A stretch of DNA of 14,469 nucleotides from Bacteroidia bacterium (GCA_016650355.1 JAENVX010000230.1:1-14469), one strand, 5' to 3'. Shown: positions 6,861 to 14,182, numbered from the stretch's first letter. The notes: generated by a model from the sequence alone, not told the origin. A program made the numbers and translations.

Positions 6861-7568
6861 ATGAAACCCATAGTGCAGATATCACTCGATCTAACTCAGA
6901 TCGAGGAAGCTCTTGAAACCGCAGCGATGGCTATGCGTGCCGGGGTTGACTGGCTAGAGGCCGGCACACCGTTTATACTTGCTGAAGGATTACATGGTGT
7001 GAAAAAGTTACGAGAAGTATTTCCTAAAACTCCAATCGTTGCAGATCTTAAAACAATGGATGGCGGTTATCTGGAAGCAGAGATGATGGCCAAAGCCGGT
7101 GCCACCCACGTAGTAGTAATGGCGCGTGCGCATGAAGAAACAATTAAATGTGTGGTTAAGGCAGGGAGAGATTATGGCATCAAAGTGATGGGAGATAATC
7201 TCGGTTGCCCTGATATGGTTTCTGCAGCCAAGTGGCTTGAAGATTTGGGCTGCGATTACATTGTTCATCATATTGGGTACGATGAACGTAGGGGAATTGC
7301 TGCCCAAGGGAAACGAATGCCCAGCCCACTTGATCAACTTCGGGAAATAGTAATAGCAGTAAATATTCCAGTGCAGGCTGTGGGCGGACTCAGTTTGGAA
7401 CAAGCAATCCGTTGTCCGGAATATGGTGCACCTTTGGTTGTGCTTGGAGCTCCTTTAACCATTGATGCCGATGCGTTTAAGACTGCAAGTGGTGACCTGG
7501 AAAGTTCATTACGTTTGATCTGTGAAAAGATACATTCCTTTGGAGATGTTGTCATTGGAAAACGATAG
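6861..7568 (+). CDS. HUMPS-family enzyme (3-hexulose-6-phosphate synthase / 3-keto-L-gulonate-6-phosphate decarboxylase-like)
   Basis: A 235-residue TIM barrel of the orotidine-monophosphate-decarboxylase superfamily. Evidence is WLEAGTP with E33, the metal/catalytic DxKxxD in ADLKTMDGG (D62, K64, D67), VHHIGYDER (135-143) matching the family VHxGxDxQ segment, and the glycine loop AVGGLS (173-178). The DLKTMDGG form is closer to hexulose-phosphate synthases than to KGPDC. Near the C-terminus, where KGPDC has a phosphate-binding VGR, this protein reads VVLGAPLT (193-200), so no arginine. Hexulose-phosphate synthases often have GG there, so this alone does not exclude a phosphorylated substrate. 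The likely reaction is decarboxylation of a 3-keto sugar acid or a Mg-dependent aldol cleavage. No sugar kinase lies in the operon, so a non-phosphorylated substrate is possible (inference). The start at 6861 is preferred because the ATG at 6850 meets a stop within five codons. Confidence 0.88.
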   Translation: MKPIVQISLDLTQIEEALETAAMAMRAGVDWLEAGTPFILAEGLHGVKKLREVFPKTPIVADLKTMDGGYLEAEMMAKAGATHVVVMARAHEETIKCVVKAGRDYGIKVMGDNLGCPDMVSAAKWLEDLGCDYIVHHIGYDERRGIAAQGKRMPSPLDQLREIVIAVNIPVQAVGGLSLEQAIRCPEYGAPLVVLGAPLTIDADAFKTASGDLESSLRLICEKIHSFGDVVIGKR

Positions 7569-7601
7569 ATTGGTCTTAACTAATTCAAAATATCACGACA
7601 C

Positions 7602-8633
7602 ATGGGTTCTAAATCAGCTGCCGTTGTCAACTTTGCCCCTGAGAAAGGTTCAGTTGAAATACGTGAAATCGAAAAACCAAAAATTGGTGATGACGATATT
7701 TTGCTCGAAGTAGTCAACGTGGGTGTGTGCGGCAGCGACCTACATCAATGGACTTCTGACCACAGTTGGCCAGTAAACTACCCTGTAGTATTAGGTCATG
7801 AATTTGGTGGCCACATCGTTGAAACAGGAAGTAGCGTAAAAAATTGGAAAGTCGGTGATCGTGTTGTCAGTGAAACTGCGGCTGTTATTGATTCTAATAA
7901 TCCTATGTCGCGCATAGGTCTATACAACCTGGATCCTACACGTAAAGGTTTTGGTTATGGTGTGAACGGTGCGATGACTCGGTTTGTTCGCGTGCCGGCA
8001 CGTTGCCTACATCATATTCCTGATCAACTTTCCTTTGAACAGGCTTGTCTTACCGAACCTTGTTGTGTTGCATATAATGCTGTGATCGAAAACACCAGAA
8101 TTAAACCAGGCGATCGCGTGGTTGTTCTTGGACCAGGAACAATTGGAATTTTGTGCGCGGCTGTTGCAAAACTATGTGGAGCCGAAGTCGCTATTATTGG
8201 GTTGGAAGCGGATAAGCATAGATTAACAATTGCCAAACAATTTGGGTGCGAAAGCATTGTTGGTGATGCAACTCAATGGGCGAGACAGCGTGACGGATTA
8301 GGAGCTGATTGCATCATCGATGCTGCCGGTGTAAGTATTACAATGAAGACTGCCATGGAACTTGTTCGCCCTAATGGTAAAATAACAAAAGTGGGTTGGG
8401 GACCTCAGCCCTTTGGTTTCTCACTCGATCCATTAATTCAAAAGAATATTACACTTCAGGGAAGTTTTAGTCATAACTGGCCGGTTTGGGAACGTGTCAT
8501 TGCATTATTGGCAAGCGGTCAGCTAGATGTTAGACCAATTATTGGTGGTGTGTGGCCGATCACAGAATGGCACACTGCTTTTGAGAAAATGCACAAGGGT
8601 GAAGTAGTAAAAAGTGTATTGAAGCCTGTTTAA
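7602..8633 (+). CDS. Zinc-type medium-chain alcohol/polyol dehydrogenase
   Basis: An MDR-family dehydrogenase of 343 residues, similar in layout to sorbitol, butanediol and threonine dehydrogenases. The catalytic zinc ligands are evident: C43 (GVCGSDLH), H66-E67 (LGHEFGG), and E152 (TEPCCVAYNA). The Rossmann motif is GPGTIG (177-182). The structural-zinc lobe that usually carries four closely spaced cysteines is replaced by a cysteine-free stretch (about 90-120, ETAAVIDSNN and onwards), so this member should bind only the catalytic zinc. It likely oxidises a secondary hydroxyl of a polyol, sugar or aldonate with NAD(P)+. It is third in the operon, 33 bp after the HUMPS-family gene and 3 bp before the next SDR gene, implying tight co-expression. 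Confidence 0.92.
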   Translation: MGSKSAAVVNFAPEKGSVEIREIEKPKIGDDDILLEVVNVGVCGSDLHQWTSDHSWPVNYPVVLGHEFGGHIVETGSSVKNWKVGDRVVSETAAVIDSNNPMSRIGLYNLDPTRKGFGYGVNGAMTRFVRVPARCLHHIPDQLSFEQACLTEPCCVAYNAVIENTRIKPGDRVVVLGPGTIGILCAAVAKLCGAEVAIIGLEADKHRLTIAKQFGCESIVGDATQWARQRDGLGADCIIDAAGVSITMKTAMELVRPNGKITKVGWGPQPFGFSLDPLIQKNITLQGSFSHNWPVWERVIALLASGQLDVRPIIGGVWPITEWHTAFEKMHKGEVVKSVLKPV

Positions 8634-8636
8634 TAA

Positions 8637-9440
8637 ATGCGACTTCTAGATAAAGTCATCATTGTTACCGGAAGTACAACCGGAATTGGAAAAGCAATCG
8701 CACTCCGCTGTATCACTGAGGGTGCCCGCGTTATTATTCATGGACTTGAACAAGATTTAGGTGACGAAGTCATATCAAATATTGGCAAGGGAAAAGTCGT
8801 GTTACACATTGAAGACATAACTGCACCCGGGGCAACGCAACGATTAGTAGAACTGGCCCTCAGCACATTTGGTAAGATTGATGCTGTAGTAAATAATGCT
8901 GCCTTAGTAATTTCATCCAATATTGACACAACTGACTTGGCTTTCTTAAGGCATGTGCTTGAGATAAATACTCTCGCACCATTTTCACTCATTAAATCTG
9001 CCTTGCCATACCTTCAGCTAACGAAAGGATGCGTATTAAATATTGGTTCGGTTAATGCGTGGAGTGGAGAACCAAATCTATTCGCCTATAGTGTTTCCAA
9101 AGGTGCACTGATGACGATGACGCGAAATCTTGGAGACACACTCCATCGGGATGCGGGCGTGCGTGTGAATCAAATCAATCCTGGCTGGGTGCTAACTGAA
9201 AATGAAGCACAACGAAAAAAAGACCAAGGGTTATCTGATGACTGGCCAAACCAATTATCCAATGTATATGCTCCGGCTGGCCGTATTTTACATCCAGACG
9301 AAATTGCTGCTGCTGCTGTATACTGGCTAGCGGATGAAAGTGGTCCGATAAGCGGACAGGTTGTTGATTTGGAACAATATCCATTCATAGGTAGAAACCC
9401 ACCAAAAGATGCAGCTGCTGAATCTACTATTACTAAATAA
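8637..9440 (+). CDS. SDR-family oxidoreductase, second in the operon
   Basis: A short-chain dehydrogenase of 267 residues. Motifs: TGSTTGIG (11-18), NNAA (86-89), catalytic N111, S138, Y151, K155 (YSVSK). There is no basic residue directly after the second strand (VIIHGLEQD), so coenzyme preference is unclear and may differ from the first SDR. The C-terminus departs from the common DGG ending: it has VVDLEQYPFIGRNPPKDA and a polar tail, suggesting a distinct subfamily. It is not a recent duplicate of the first SDR, since the two differ throughout. It starts 3 bp after the alcohol dehydrogenase stop. It presumably catalyses a second redox step on the same carbon skeleton; substrate unknown. 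Confidence 0.93.
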   Translation: MRLLDKVIIVTGSTTGIGKAIALRCITEGARVIIHGLEQDLGDEVISNIGKGKVVLHIEDITAPGATQRLVELALSTFGKIDAVVNNAALVISSNIDTTDLAFLRHVLEINTLAPFSLIKSALPYLQLTKGCVLNIGSVNAWSGEPNLFAYSVSKGALMTMTRNLGDTLHRDAGVRVNQINPGWVLTENEAQRKKDQGLSDDWPNQLSNVYAPAGRILHPDEIAAAAVYWLADESGPISGQVVDLEQYPFIGRNPPKDAAAESTITK

Positions 9441-9455
9441 TCAACAGGATCTCGT

Positions 9456-10349
9456 ATGCCTAAGTTAGCGGTATTCCCAAAAGCCTATATGACAGCGCTC
9501 TGCAAAGACGGAACGATGCAGGTTTCCGACTGGATTAAGCTTGCGGTGAAACTTGATGTTGATGGCCTGGAGTGGTACGCAGGATTTCTTGAAATGGCCA
9601 ATGAAACCAACTGGTCTCGGTTCCGAAAAGAAGTAGAAGATAATGGTAAGGTAATTCCGATGATGTGTTGCTCACCTGATTTCACTCATCCTGACAAAGT
9701 ATTTCGAGACAAAGAAATAGCAAAGCAGAAAAAATGGATCGACATGACATATTCACTGGGTGGCAGCTACTGTCGTGTTCTTTCAGGACAAAGAAGGCCT
9801 GAGCTTTCGATTGATGAAGGAGTGAAACTCGCTGCGGAATGTATTGAAACTTGTTTGCCGCATGCGCAGGATAAAAATATTACACTCATCCTTGAAAATC
9901 ACTACAAAGATGATTTTTGGGAATATCCAGAGTTTGCACAAAAGATAGATGTGTTTTGCATGCTTGTTGCCAGCATCAACCATTCACACTTTGGCGTGAA
10001 CTATGATCCAAGCAACGCTTATCTAGCAGGTGATGACCCTCTCCAATTGTTACGCAATGTAGCCGACCGGGTGGTAACCATGCATGCCAGTGATCGATAC
10101 CTGATTGAAGGCACACTTGAAGACTTGCGCAAAGAAGAAGGTGGAGTTGCGGGGTACGTAAAACGACTTCGCCATGGAGAAGTTGGCAAAGGCTTAAATG
10201 ACTACGATGCAATTTTTACCCAATTAAAAAAGGTTGGGTTCAACGGCTGGATCAGTATCGAAGATGGCGTAGATGGAATGCCACAACTTGAACGAAGCGT
10301 AAAATTTCTTCGAAACAAAATCAGACAATACTGGCCGGAAAAATTATAG
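9456..10349 (+). CDS. Xylose-isomerase-like TIM-barrel protein (sugar isomerase/epimerase family)
   Basis: A 297-residue AP-endonuclease-2/xylose-isomerase-like barrel. The divalent-metal ligands of this family are recognisable at the strand ends: E147 (LILENHY), D184 (VNYDPSN), H210 (VTMHASD), E269 (ISIEDG); H177 and H240 are further polar active-site candidates. Members include isomerases, epimerases (IolI type), dehydratases (IolE type) and keto-acid decarboxylases, so the motif set shows metal-dependent chemistry on a keto sugar without fixing the reaction. A ribosome-binding-like AGGA lies 6 bp before the ATG. It is the last gene of the operon, 15 bp after the second SDR. Its stop is 37 bp from the stop of the convergent SemiSWEET gene. 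Confidence 0.9.
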   Translation: MPKLAVFPKAYMTALCKDGTMQVSDWIKLAVKLDVDGLEWYAGFLEMANETNWSRFRKEVEDNGKVIPMMCCSPDFTHPDKVFRDKEIAKQKKWIDMTYSLGGSYCRVLSGQRRPELSIDEGVKLAAECIETCLPHAQDKNITLILENHYKDDFWEYPEFAQKIDVFCMLVASINHSHFGVNYDPSNAYLAGDDPLQLLRNVADRVVTMHASDRYLIEGTLEDLRKEEGGVAGYVKRLRHGEVGKGLNDYDAIFTQLKKVGFNGWISIEDGVDGMPQLERSVKFLRNKIRQYWPEKL

Positions 10350-10386
10350 CTTCTGTTGTTCCCAATATGAAAGACTAGCGAATATA

Positions 10387-10644
10387 TTAATCCTTAAATC
10401 TAAGTTTAAAGAATAATAGAGTTGATGCCAGTACTAGGGTTAGCAGATTGGCAGCTATCACAGGGATGTCACGCATCATAATGCCATAAGCAAGCCACAT
10501 AACCACCCCAACGCAAAAAAAAGAAAACATACCTAATGATAAATCTTTTGCAGAACGACTCTTCCATGTTTTAAGTACTTGTGGAAGAAACGAAATGGTG
10601 GTAAAAGCACCTGCAGAAAGACCAAGTAATTGTATAGCGTTCAT
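10387..10644 (-). CDS. SemiSWEET sugar transporter
   Basis: An 85-residue protein with three predicted membrane helices, the length and layout of bacterial SemiSWEETs, which form dimeric sugar uniporters in the inner membrane. Diagnostic motifs: PQ-loop P21-Q22 (FLPQVLKTWK), the loop SAKDLSLGMF (31-40), VVMWLAYGI (47-55) with the sugar-pocket tryptophan W50, and VIAANLLTL (62-70) with the pocket asparagine N66. The ends are complete. It is convergent with the five-gene sugar operon and could move that pathway's substrate or product, but it is on the opposite strand and so not in the same transcript. A possible -7 box lies about 42 bp upstream. Transported sugar unknown. Confidence 0.93.
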   Translation of the reverse strand: MNAIQLLGLSAGAFTTISFLPQVLKTWKSRSAKDLSLGMFSFFCVGVVMWLAYGIMMRDIPVIAANLLTLVLASTLLFFKLRFKD

Positions 10645-10685
10645 ATAATCTTCAATTAAAATTTAATAGTAGTTTAATACCAATA

Positions 10686-10693
10686 CAAAGGTA
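10686..10693 (-). promoter_or_regulatory. Possible Bacteroidota -7 promoter element for SemiSWEET
   Basis: The minus strand reads TACCTTTG, an exact TAnnTTTG match, followed by TATT, about 42 bp before the SemiSWEET ATG. No clear -33 TTG is found at the usual spacing. The same ACCTTTGTAT string precedes the SSB gene. Confidence 0.4.
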
Positions 10694-10799
10694 TATCTAT
10701 GGCTATAAGATTCGGGGGAGATGTAATCTTTTCTACTTTTATACCATCTACAACGATTGCGGAAATATTTTTAGTGATTTTCAAATTCTAAATTACTCT

Positions 10800-11227
10800 T
10801 TGCTTATCCGAGATATACAGGCAAAAGATGCTTTAGCACTCTCGGAATTGCTGAGCCCGTTGGACTACTCTACATCCGATAGTGTTAGTCTTGAAAAAAT
10901 AAGCGATTATTCAAAAGAGGGTTACAAGCTCTTTGTCGCAGAATTTGAATAGATGGTTGTTGGATTTATTTCTTTACACAACTATATAGCTCCTCACCTT
11001 CCGGGAATGATCGGTAGAATTACAGCATTTTGTGTGGACGAAAAGTTTCAGGGAAAAGGAATCGGAACTGATTTATCGGAAGCTGCTGAACAATATTTTA
11101 AAATATTAATTGCTCTAAAATTGAAGTGACCAGTAATCTCAGGAGAACTAAAACCCATAAATACTATCTTCATCTTGGCTATCAGGAAACCTCAAAGCAC
11201 ATGGCGAAATTTCTGAAAGAACATTAG
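10800..11227 (+). pseudogene. GNAT N-acetyltransferase pseudogene (internal stop plus frameshift)
   Basis: Three reading-frame pieces together spell a GNAT protein. Piece one starts near a TTG at 10800 (LLIRDIQAKDALALSELL), a typical GNAT beginning, and ends VAEFE at a TAG (10950-10952). The same frame continues (MVVGFISLHNYIA, then AFCVDEKFQGKGIGTDL) through the acetyl-CoA-binding Q-x-x-G-x-G motif and stops at TGA 11127-11129. The C-terminal part (IEVTSNLRRTKTHKYYLHLGYQETSKHM) lies in another frame, open from 11102 to TAG 11225-11227. The offset fits a one-base deletion near 11090-11126, beside the 16-bp palindrome AATATTTTAAAATATT (11092-11107). No ATG is present at the start. It is therefore a decayed gene with two lesions. 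The 155 bp between it and the SemiSWEET start hold only the possible promoter element. Confidence 0.8.
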
Positions 11228-12042
11228 ATGTCTGATCTCTTTAACTTCTGATAGGCGAAATAATTAAAAAGAAAAGTCCACACCACAGCAATCCCCACAG
11301 CTATCAGACTCACGTGGTCCTGAATTTCCTGAAAAGCATAGCGTGCAAAAGGAAGGGGTACCAGATTTGTAATTGACTCCAACGGGAAAAACTGTTTCAT
11401 CCACCCAATACTATCGTTCAAACTTTCTCTGAAGAGGTTTAATTTGATGATGGCCTCAATCATGTGAGAGAGCATCAACAGTACGATGGTAAGTCCTGAT
11501 CGCTGAATAAATATCCCCAACATCAAGGCATAAGAAAGAAAGGCAAAGACCTCCAGAAAGTAGGCCAGGAAAAATTCCATCCCAGTAAAAAAATAGGTCC
11601 ATTCAATTTCAGGGGTGTAAATGAGACCGGTGATGATCGAGATTAATAAGATCATGCCAACACTCATAAGACTTAGCAACACATTGGTAAGAATCTTGGA
11701 GAGAATAAATTCCCATCTGCTCATTCCATCAATGATGTTTTGACGCACCGTGCGATATTGATACTCATTCGTAATGGAAATCACAACCATAACAGACAAA
11801 ATCAATTTGAAAAGTCCGCTGATCCAGATTAGGTTCTGCCAAATATCGGGGAAGTGATAAAGAGGAATCCTGTTAATGTTAATTGAGGTACCAAACTCAG
11901 CACCTTTGCTGGCAATCCATTTCAAAATTTCCATACCACTGGCTGTTGTAAAGCCGAGTGTAAGAAAGTACAAACCACAAATCACCCAAAAGGTGCGGTA
12001 GCTTGTCAATTTTTTTAAATCTATCTTAAGGAGGTGCAGCAT
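11224..12042 (-). CDS. ABC-2 type transporter permease
   Basis: A 272-residue integral membrane protein with about six hydrophobic segments (roughly 18-34, 70-91, 115-140, 151-176, 182-204, 244-263), the architecture of an ABC-2 exporter subunit. The segment NEYQYRTVRQNIIDGMSRWEF (92-112) between the second and third helices is the typical cytosolic coupling region of this family (EYxxxTxRqxl...gxsR). It ends with a basic KLKRSDI tail. An AAGG precedes the ATG by a few bases. It follows the ABC ATPase gene by 44 bp on the same strand and should pair with it as exporter or resistance pump. A terminator-like hairpin lies between them, so its expression may be lower or regulated. Its stop codon overlaps the 3' end of the GNAT pseudogene on the other strand. 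Confidence 0.9.
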   Translation of the reverse strand: MLHLLKIDLKKLTSYRTFWVICGLYFLTLGFTTASGMEILKWIASKGAEFGTSININRIPLYHFPDIWQNLIWISGLFKLILSVMVVISITNEYQYRTVRQNIIDGMSRWEFILSKILTNVLLSLMSVGMILLISIITGLIYTPEIEWTYFFTGMEFFLAYFLEVFAFLSYALMLGIFIQRSGLTIVLLMLSHMIEAIIKLNLFRESLNDSIGWMKQFFPLESITNLVPLPFARYAFQEIQDHVSLIAVGIAVVWTFLFNYFAYQKLKRSDI

Positions 12043-12075
12043 AAAGACCTTGATAGTTGTTAGTTATACGTTTGT

Positions 12076-12109
12076 AAAAAACTTCGTCATTTTAGAGCGG
12101 TTGACGAAG
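12076..12109 (-). terminator. Terminator-like hairpin at the ABC ATPase stop codon
   Basis: On the minus strand CTTCGTCA (12109-12102) pairs with TGACGAAG (12089-12082) across a 12-base loop, and six T residues (12081-12076) follow directly. The ATPase stop codon (12089-12087) lies in the second arm. It has the form of an intrinsic terminator placed before the permease start at 12042, so it could be a partial terminator or attenuator. The structure is seen; the function is inferred. Confidence 0.6.
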
Positions 12110-12998
12110 CGTCCGCCAATATTTCCAAAAACTGTTTCTCCAATGTTTTCTTTTTCGTCGCCAGGTGAGTCACAACTATTCCTTTGTCAAACAAAAATCT
12201 ATTTAGATCCTGACTGTGGAAGTTGTCTTTCATCATCACCTGAAAAATTCCATTCTCCTTTTTAATGGAGGCGCTTCCGATAAACTCCTTCAACAGAATT
12301 GACAGGTCATCGTGATATGCCTGAACTTCTACAATCTCTTCTCCTTTGCCTACTTCATCAACCGGACCACAATGCATGAGCTCGCCTCTTCTGAGGACGG
12401 CAAAGTGAGTACACACTTTCTGTACTTCGTCCAACAAGTGGCTTGCTAAAATTATTGTCTTACCATCCGTGGCTATTTTCCGGATGATCTCTCTGATTTC
12501 TGCTATCCCCATCGGGTCAAGTCCGTTCGTTGGTTCATCCAAAATAAGAATAATGGGATCGCTTACTAGTGCAGAAGCAATTGCTAAGCGCTGCTTCATA
12601 CCTAATGAATAAGTTTTGTATTTATCGTCTTTGCGGGAAGCAAGTTCTACCAACTCTAAAACCTTGGGAATGTTGTTGGGATTGGCCCCCTTGATCAAAG
12701 CATTGAGTTCCAGGTTCTTTTGCCCACTGAGATATGGATAAAAAATTGGATGCTCCAACACAGCGCCAATTTTCTTTCTTGTCAAATTCGTTGGCTGCTC
12801 ACCAAACCATGAAAAACTTCCTGAGGTAGGATTTACAACGCCCATCAGCATGCCCAATGTTGTGGTCTTGCCACTGCCGTTTGGACCAAGCATTCCAAAA
12901 ACCTGACCGCGTTTCACTTCCAGGTCTAGGTTGTTGACCGCACAAAGTTTACCGAAGTTTTTAGTGAGCTTATGTATTGAAAGAACTGTTTCCATCAT
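12087..12998 (-). CDS. ABC transporter ATP-binding protein (BcrA-like)
   Basis: A 303-residue nucleotide-binding subunit. Walker A GPNGSGKTT (38-46), signature YSLGMKQR (130-137), Walker B LILDEP (151-156), D-loop GLDP, and switch histidine H187 (ASH). The usual Q-loop glutamine is absent; the region reads GAVLEHPIFYPYLS (78-91), and the signature is SLGM rather than SGGQ. Both substitutions are usual in BcrA-type ATPases of drug or peptide exporters. The C-terminal 80 residues beyond the core are as in those proteins. It pairs with the ABC-2 permease immediately downstream. It lies 42 bp after the DUF4252-type gene at 13041-13589, suggesting one transcription unit. A second ATG at 12995 could be the true start with little difference. 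Confidence 0.93.
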   Translation of the reverse strand: MMETVLSIHKLTKNFGKLCAVNNLDLEVKRGQVFGMLGPNGSGKTTTLGMLMGVVNPTSGSFSWFGEQPTNLTRKKIGAVLEHPIFYPYLSGQKNLELNALIKGANPNNIPKVLELVELASRKDDKYKTYSLGMKQRLAIASALVSDPIILILDEPTNGLDPMGIAEIREIIRKIATDGKTIILASHLLDEVQKVCTHFAVLRRGELMHCGPVDEVGKGEEIVEVQAYHDDLSILLKEFIGSASIKKENGIFQVMMKDNFHSQDLNRFLFDKGIVVTHLATKKKTLEKQFLEILADASSTALK

Positions 12999-13040
12999 TA
13001 GTTCAAAATCTAAGGTTCAAGATTTTACCTTCAACGCAAT

Positions 13041-13589
13041 TTATAAGTTATCTACTTTTTCCTTTTTCTCCTTCTTGTCGTCCTTGTGCAGAAAGTCCTT
13101 AATCCTACTGCCAATGTCGGTGCTCTCATCAATTGTTTTAAAAAGCTCTGTCGCTTTATTAATCGCAATCTTCCCAACAATATCCAACACATACAAGCTT
13201 GTAGAATCATTTACCAGAATAACGGTGCCTTTTACTTCATTATCCTTCTCTCTAAGATACACATCAAAATTTCTTCCTTGAAACCGGCTGGTCATCATCT
13301 CCTCGTATGATTCACCTTTATATCCACTAAGAAGTTTTTTATAATCCCCTGCGCTGAACTTCTCTTTGTTTTTGTCAATTATCAAAAATTTCATTTTTTC
13401 AATGTCCTTGATCAGCTCATCAAATTCTTTGCTTTCTGTTTGATTGAGCATGCGCAAGGTATTCTTATAAAAGTATAACGAAAGGCCATCCTCAAAGCGC
13501 TTGTCCAAGTCCTCAGTCGTTTTGGTTTGAGCAAGAGAAATTGTACTGATGAGAAAAGTTATAATTGTTATTGAAAGGATTTTTTTCAT
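13041..13589 (-). CDS. DUF4252-type secreted protein (third of three)
   Basis: A 182-residue protein with a clear Sec signal peptide (MKKILSITIITFLISTISLAQ, cleavage near residue 21). The mature part fits DUF4252: a helical start (RFEDGLSLYFYKNTLRMLNQ), an IEKMKFLIID strand, a loop ending YEEMMTSRFQGRNFDVYLREKD, and a VKGTVILVNDSTSLYVLDIVGKI strand-helix end. A C-terminal addition is strongly charged (HKDDKKEKKEKVDNL). No lipobox cysteine is seen, so a soluble periplasmic location is likely. Function is unknown; DUF4252 genes in Bacteroidota often sit beside ECF sigma factor genes (general knowledge, not visible here). It is followed by the ABC ATPase after 42 bp and preceded by another DUF4252-type gene. 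Confidence 0.85.
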   Translation of the reverse strand: MKKILSITIITFLISTISLAQTKTTEDLDKRFEDGLSLYFYKNTLRMLNQTESKEFDELIKDIEKMKFLIIDKNKEKFSAGDYKKLLSGYKGESYEEMMTSRFQGRNFDVYLREKDNEVKGTVILVNDSTSLYVLDIVGKIAINKATELFKTIDESTDIGSRIKDFLHKDDKKEKKEKVDNL

Positions 13590-13637
13590 ATGAACTAATG
13601 ATACGTAAATTATTGAATGGCGGATGAAATTATCTTA

Positions 13638-14123
13638 TCAATTTTGATAGGAAAGTGTATTATCCTTATCCACCAAGAGGTTTACATCAATTGAGCCTTT
13701 CAGTTCAATAACCACAACCTCATCCGGTTCCTGAATCAATACAATATATCTATTCTTCTTGCCTGTTGACTGCAGGTAAAAGGTGACATCGTCTCCATGG
13801 TCGTGGATAGAAGCAAGCTCTTCAAACGAATCATTACGTAGCACTTTCTTAAATCCATTAACAGAAAGTCCCTGTGCTTTGAATTCCTCCGCAGGTATGG
13901 TGATCAACTTGATATGCTGCACATCCCTAACGGCCTCCTTAAATTCCCATTCTCCAGCCATACCCAATACCAATCTGCAAAAGAATCCGTTGACGGTGAA
14001 ACTATGCACATCGGGTCGGTCGATAAAATTATCCTTAAGTGCCTGATAACTTTTGCTTTGACCGAAAGTTGATGGTGTCGTCAGGAGAGCACAAAGTAAA
14101 AATAATATACTTGTTTTTTTCAT
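13638..14123 (-). CDS. DUF4252-type secreted protein (second of three)
   Basis: A 161-residue protein from the ATG at 14123. This start is preferred over the upstream in-frame ATG at 14162 because an AAGGA lies 5 bp before it and it gives a proper signal peptide (MKKTSILFLLCALLTTPSTFG, cleavage near GQS). The mature region shares the DUF4252 pattern with its neighbours: an amphipathic start (SYQALKDNFIDRP), VQHIKLITIPAEEF, a central EELASIHDHGDDVTFYLQST, and RYIVLIQEPDEVVVIELKGSIDVN. It differs strongly from the other two copies, so this is an old duplication or a deliberately diversified set. Likely periplasmic; role unknown. Confidence 0.83.
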   Translation of the reverse strand: MKKTSILFLLCALLTTPSTFGQSKSYQALKDNFIDRPDVHSFTVNGFFCRLVLGMAGEWEFKEAVRDVQHIKLITIPAEEFKAQGLSVNGFKKVLRNDSFEELASIHDHGDDVTFYLQSTGKKNRYIVLIQEPDEVVVIELKGSIDVNLLVDKDNTLSYQN

Positions 14124-14182
14124 AGTGTCCTTGTGTTGGAAATAGCACTTGGTCGTTAACAAAAAGGAAAATTGCCCGATGC

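Noticed and set aside
10953..11129. Short ORF starting with ATG right after the pseudogene's internal stop as an independent small gene.
   Set aside because: Its sequence is the middle of the GNAT domain, and it ends at the frameshift; it is a fragment rather than a separate protein.
12068..12078. Third copy of the decamer CGTTTGTAAA near the ABC ATPase end as a shared regulatory site with the 4931 repeat.
   Set aside because: It is a single copy without the palindromic partner, inside the T-tract region of the hairpin; most likely coincidence.
13005..13026. Inverted repeat AAAATCT/AGATTTT between the third DUF4252-type gene and the ABC ATPase as a terminator or leader.
   Set aside because: A seven-pair stem with only one G-C pair and no T tract is weak and expected by chance in AT-rich intergenic DNA.
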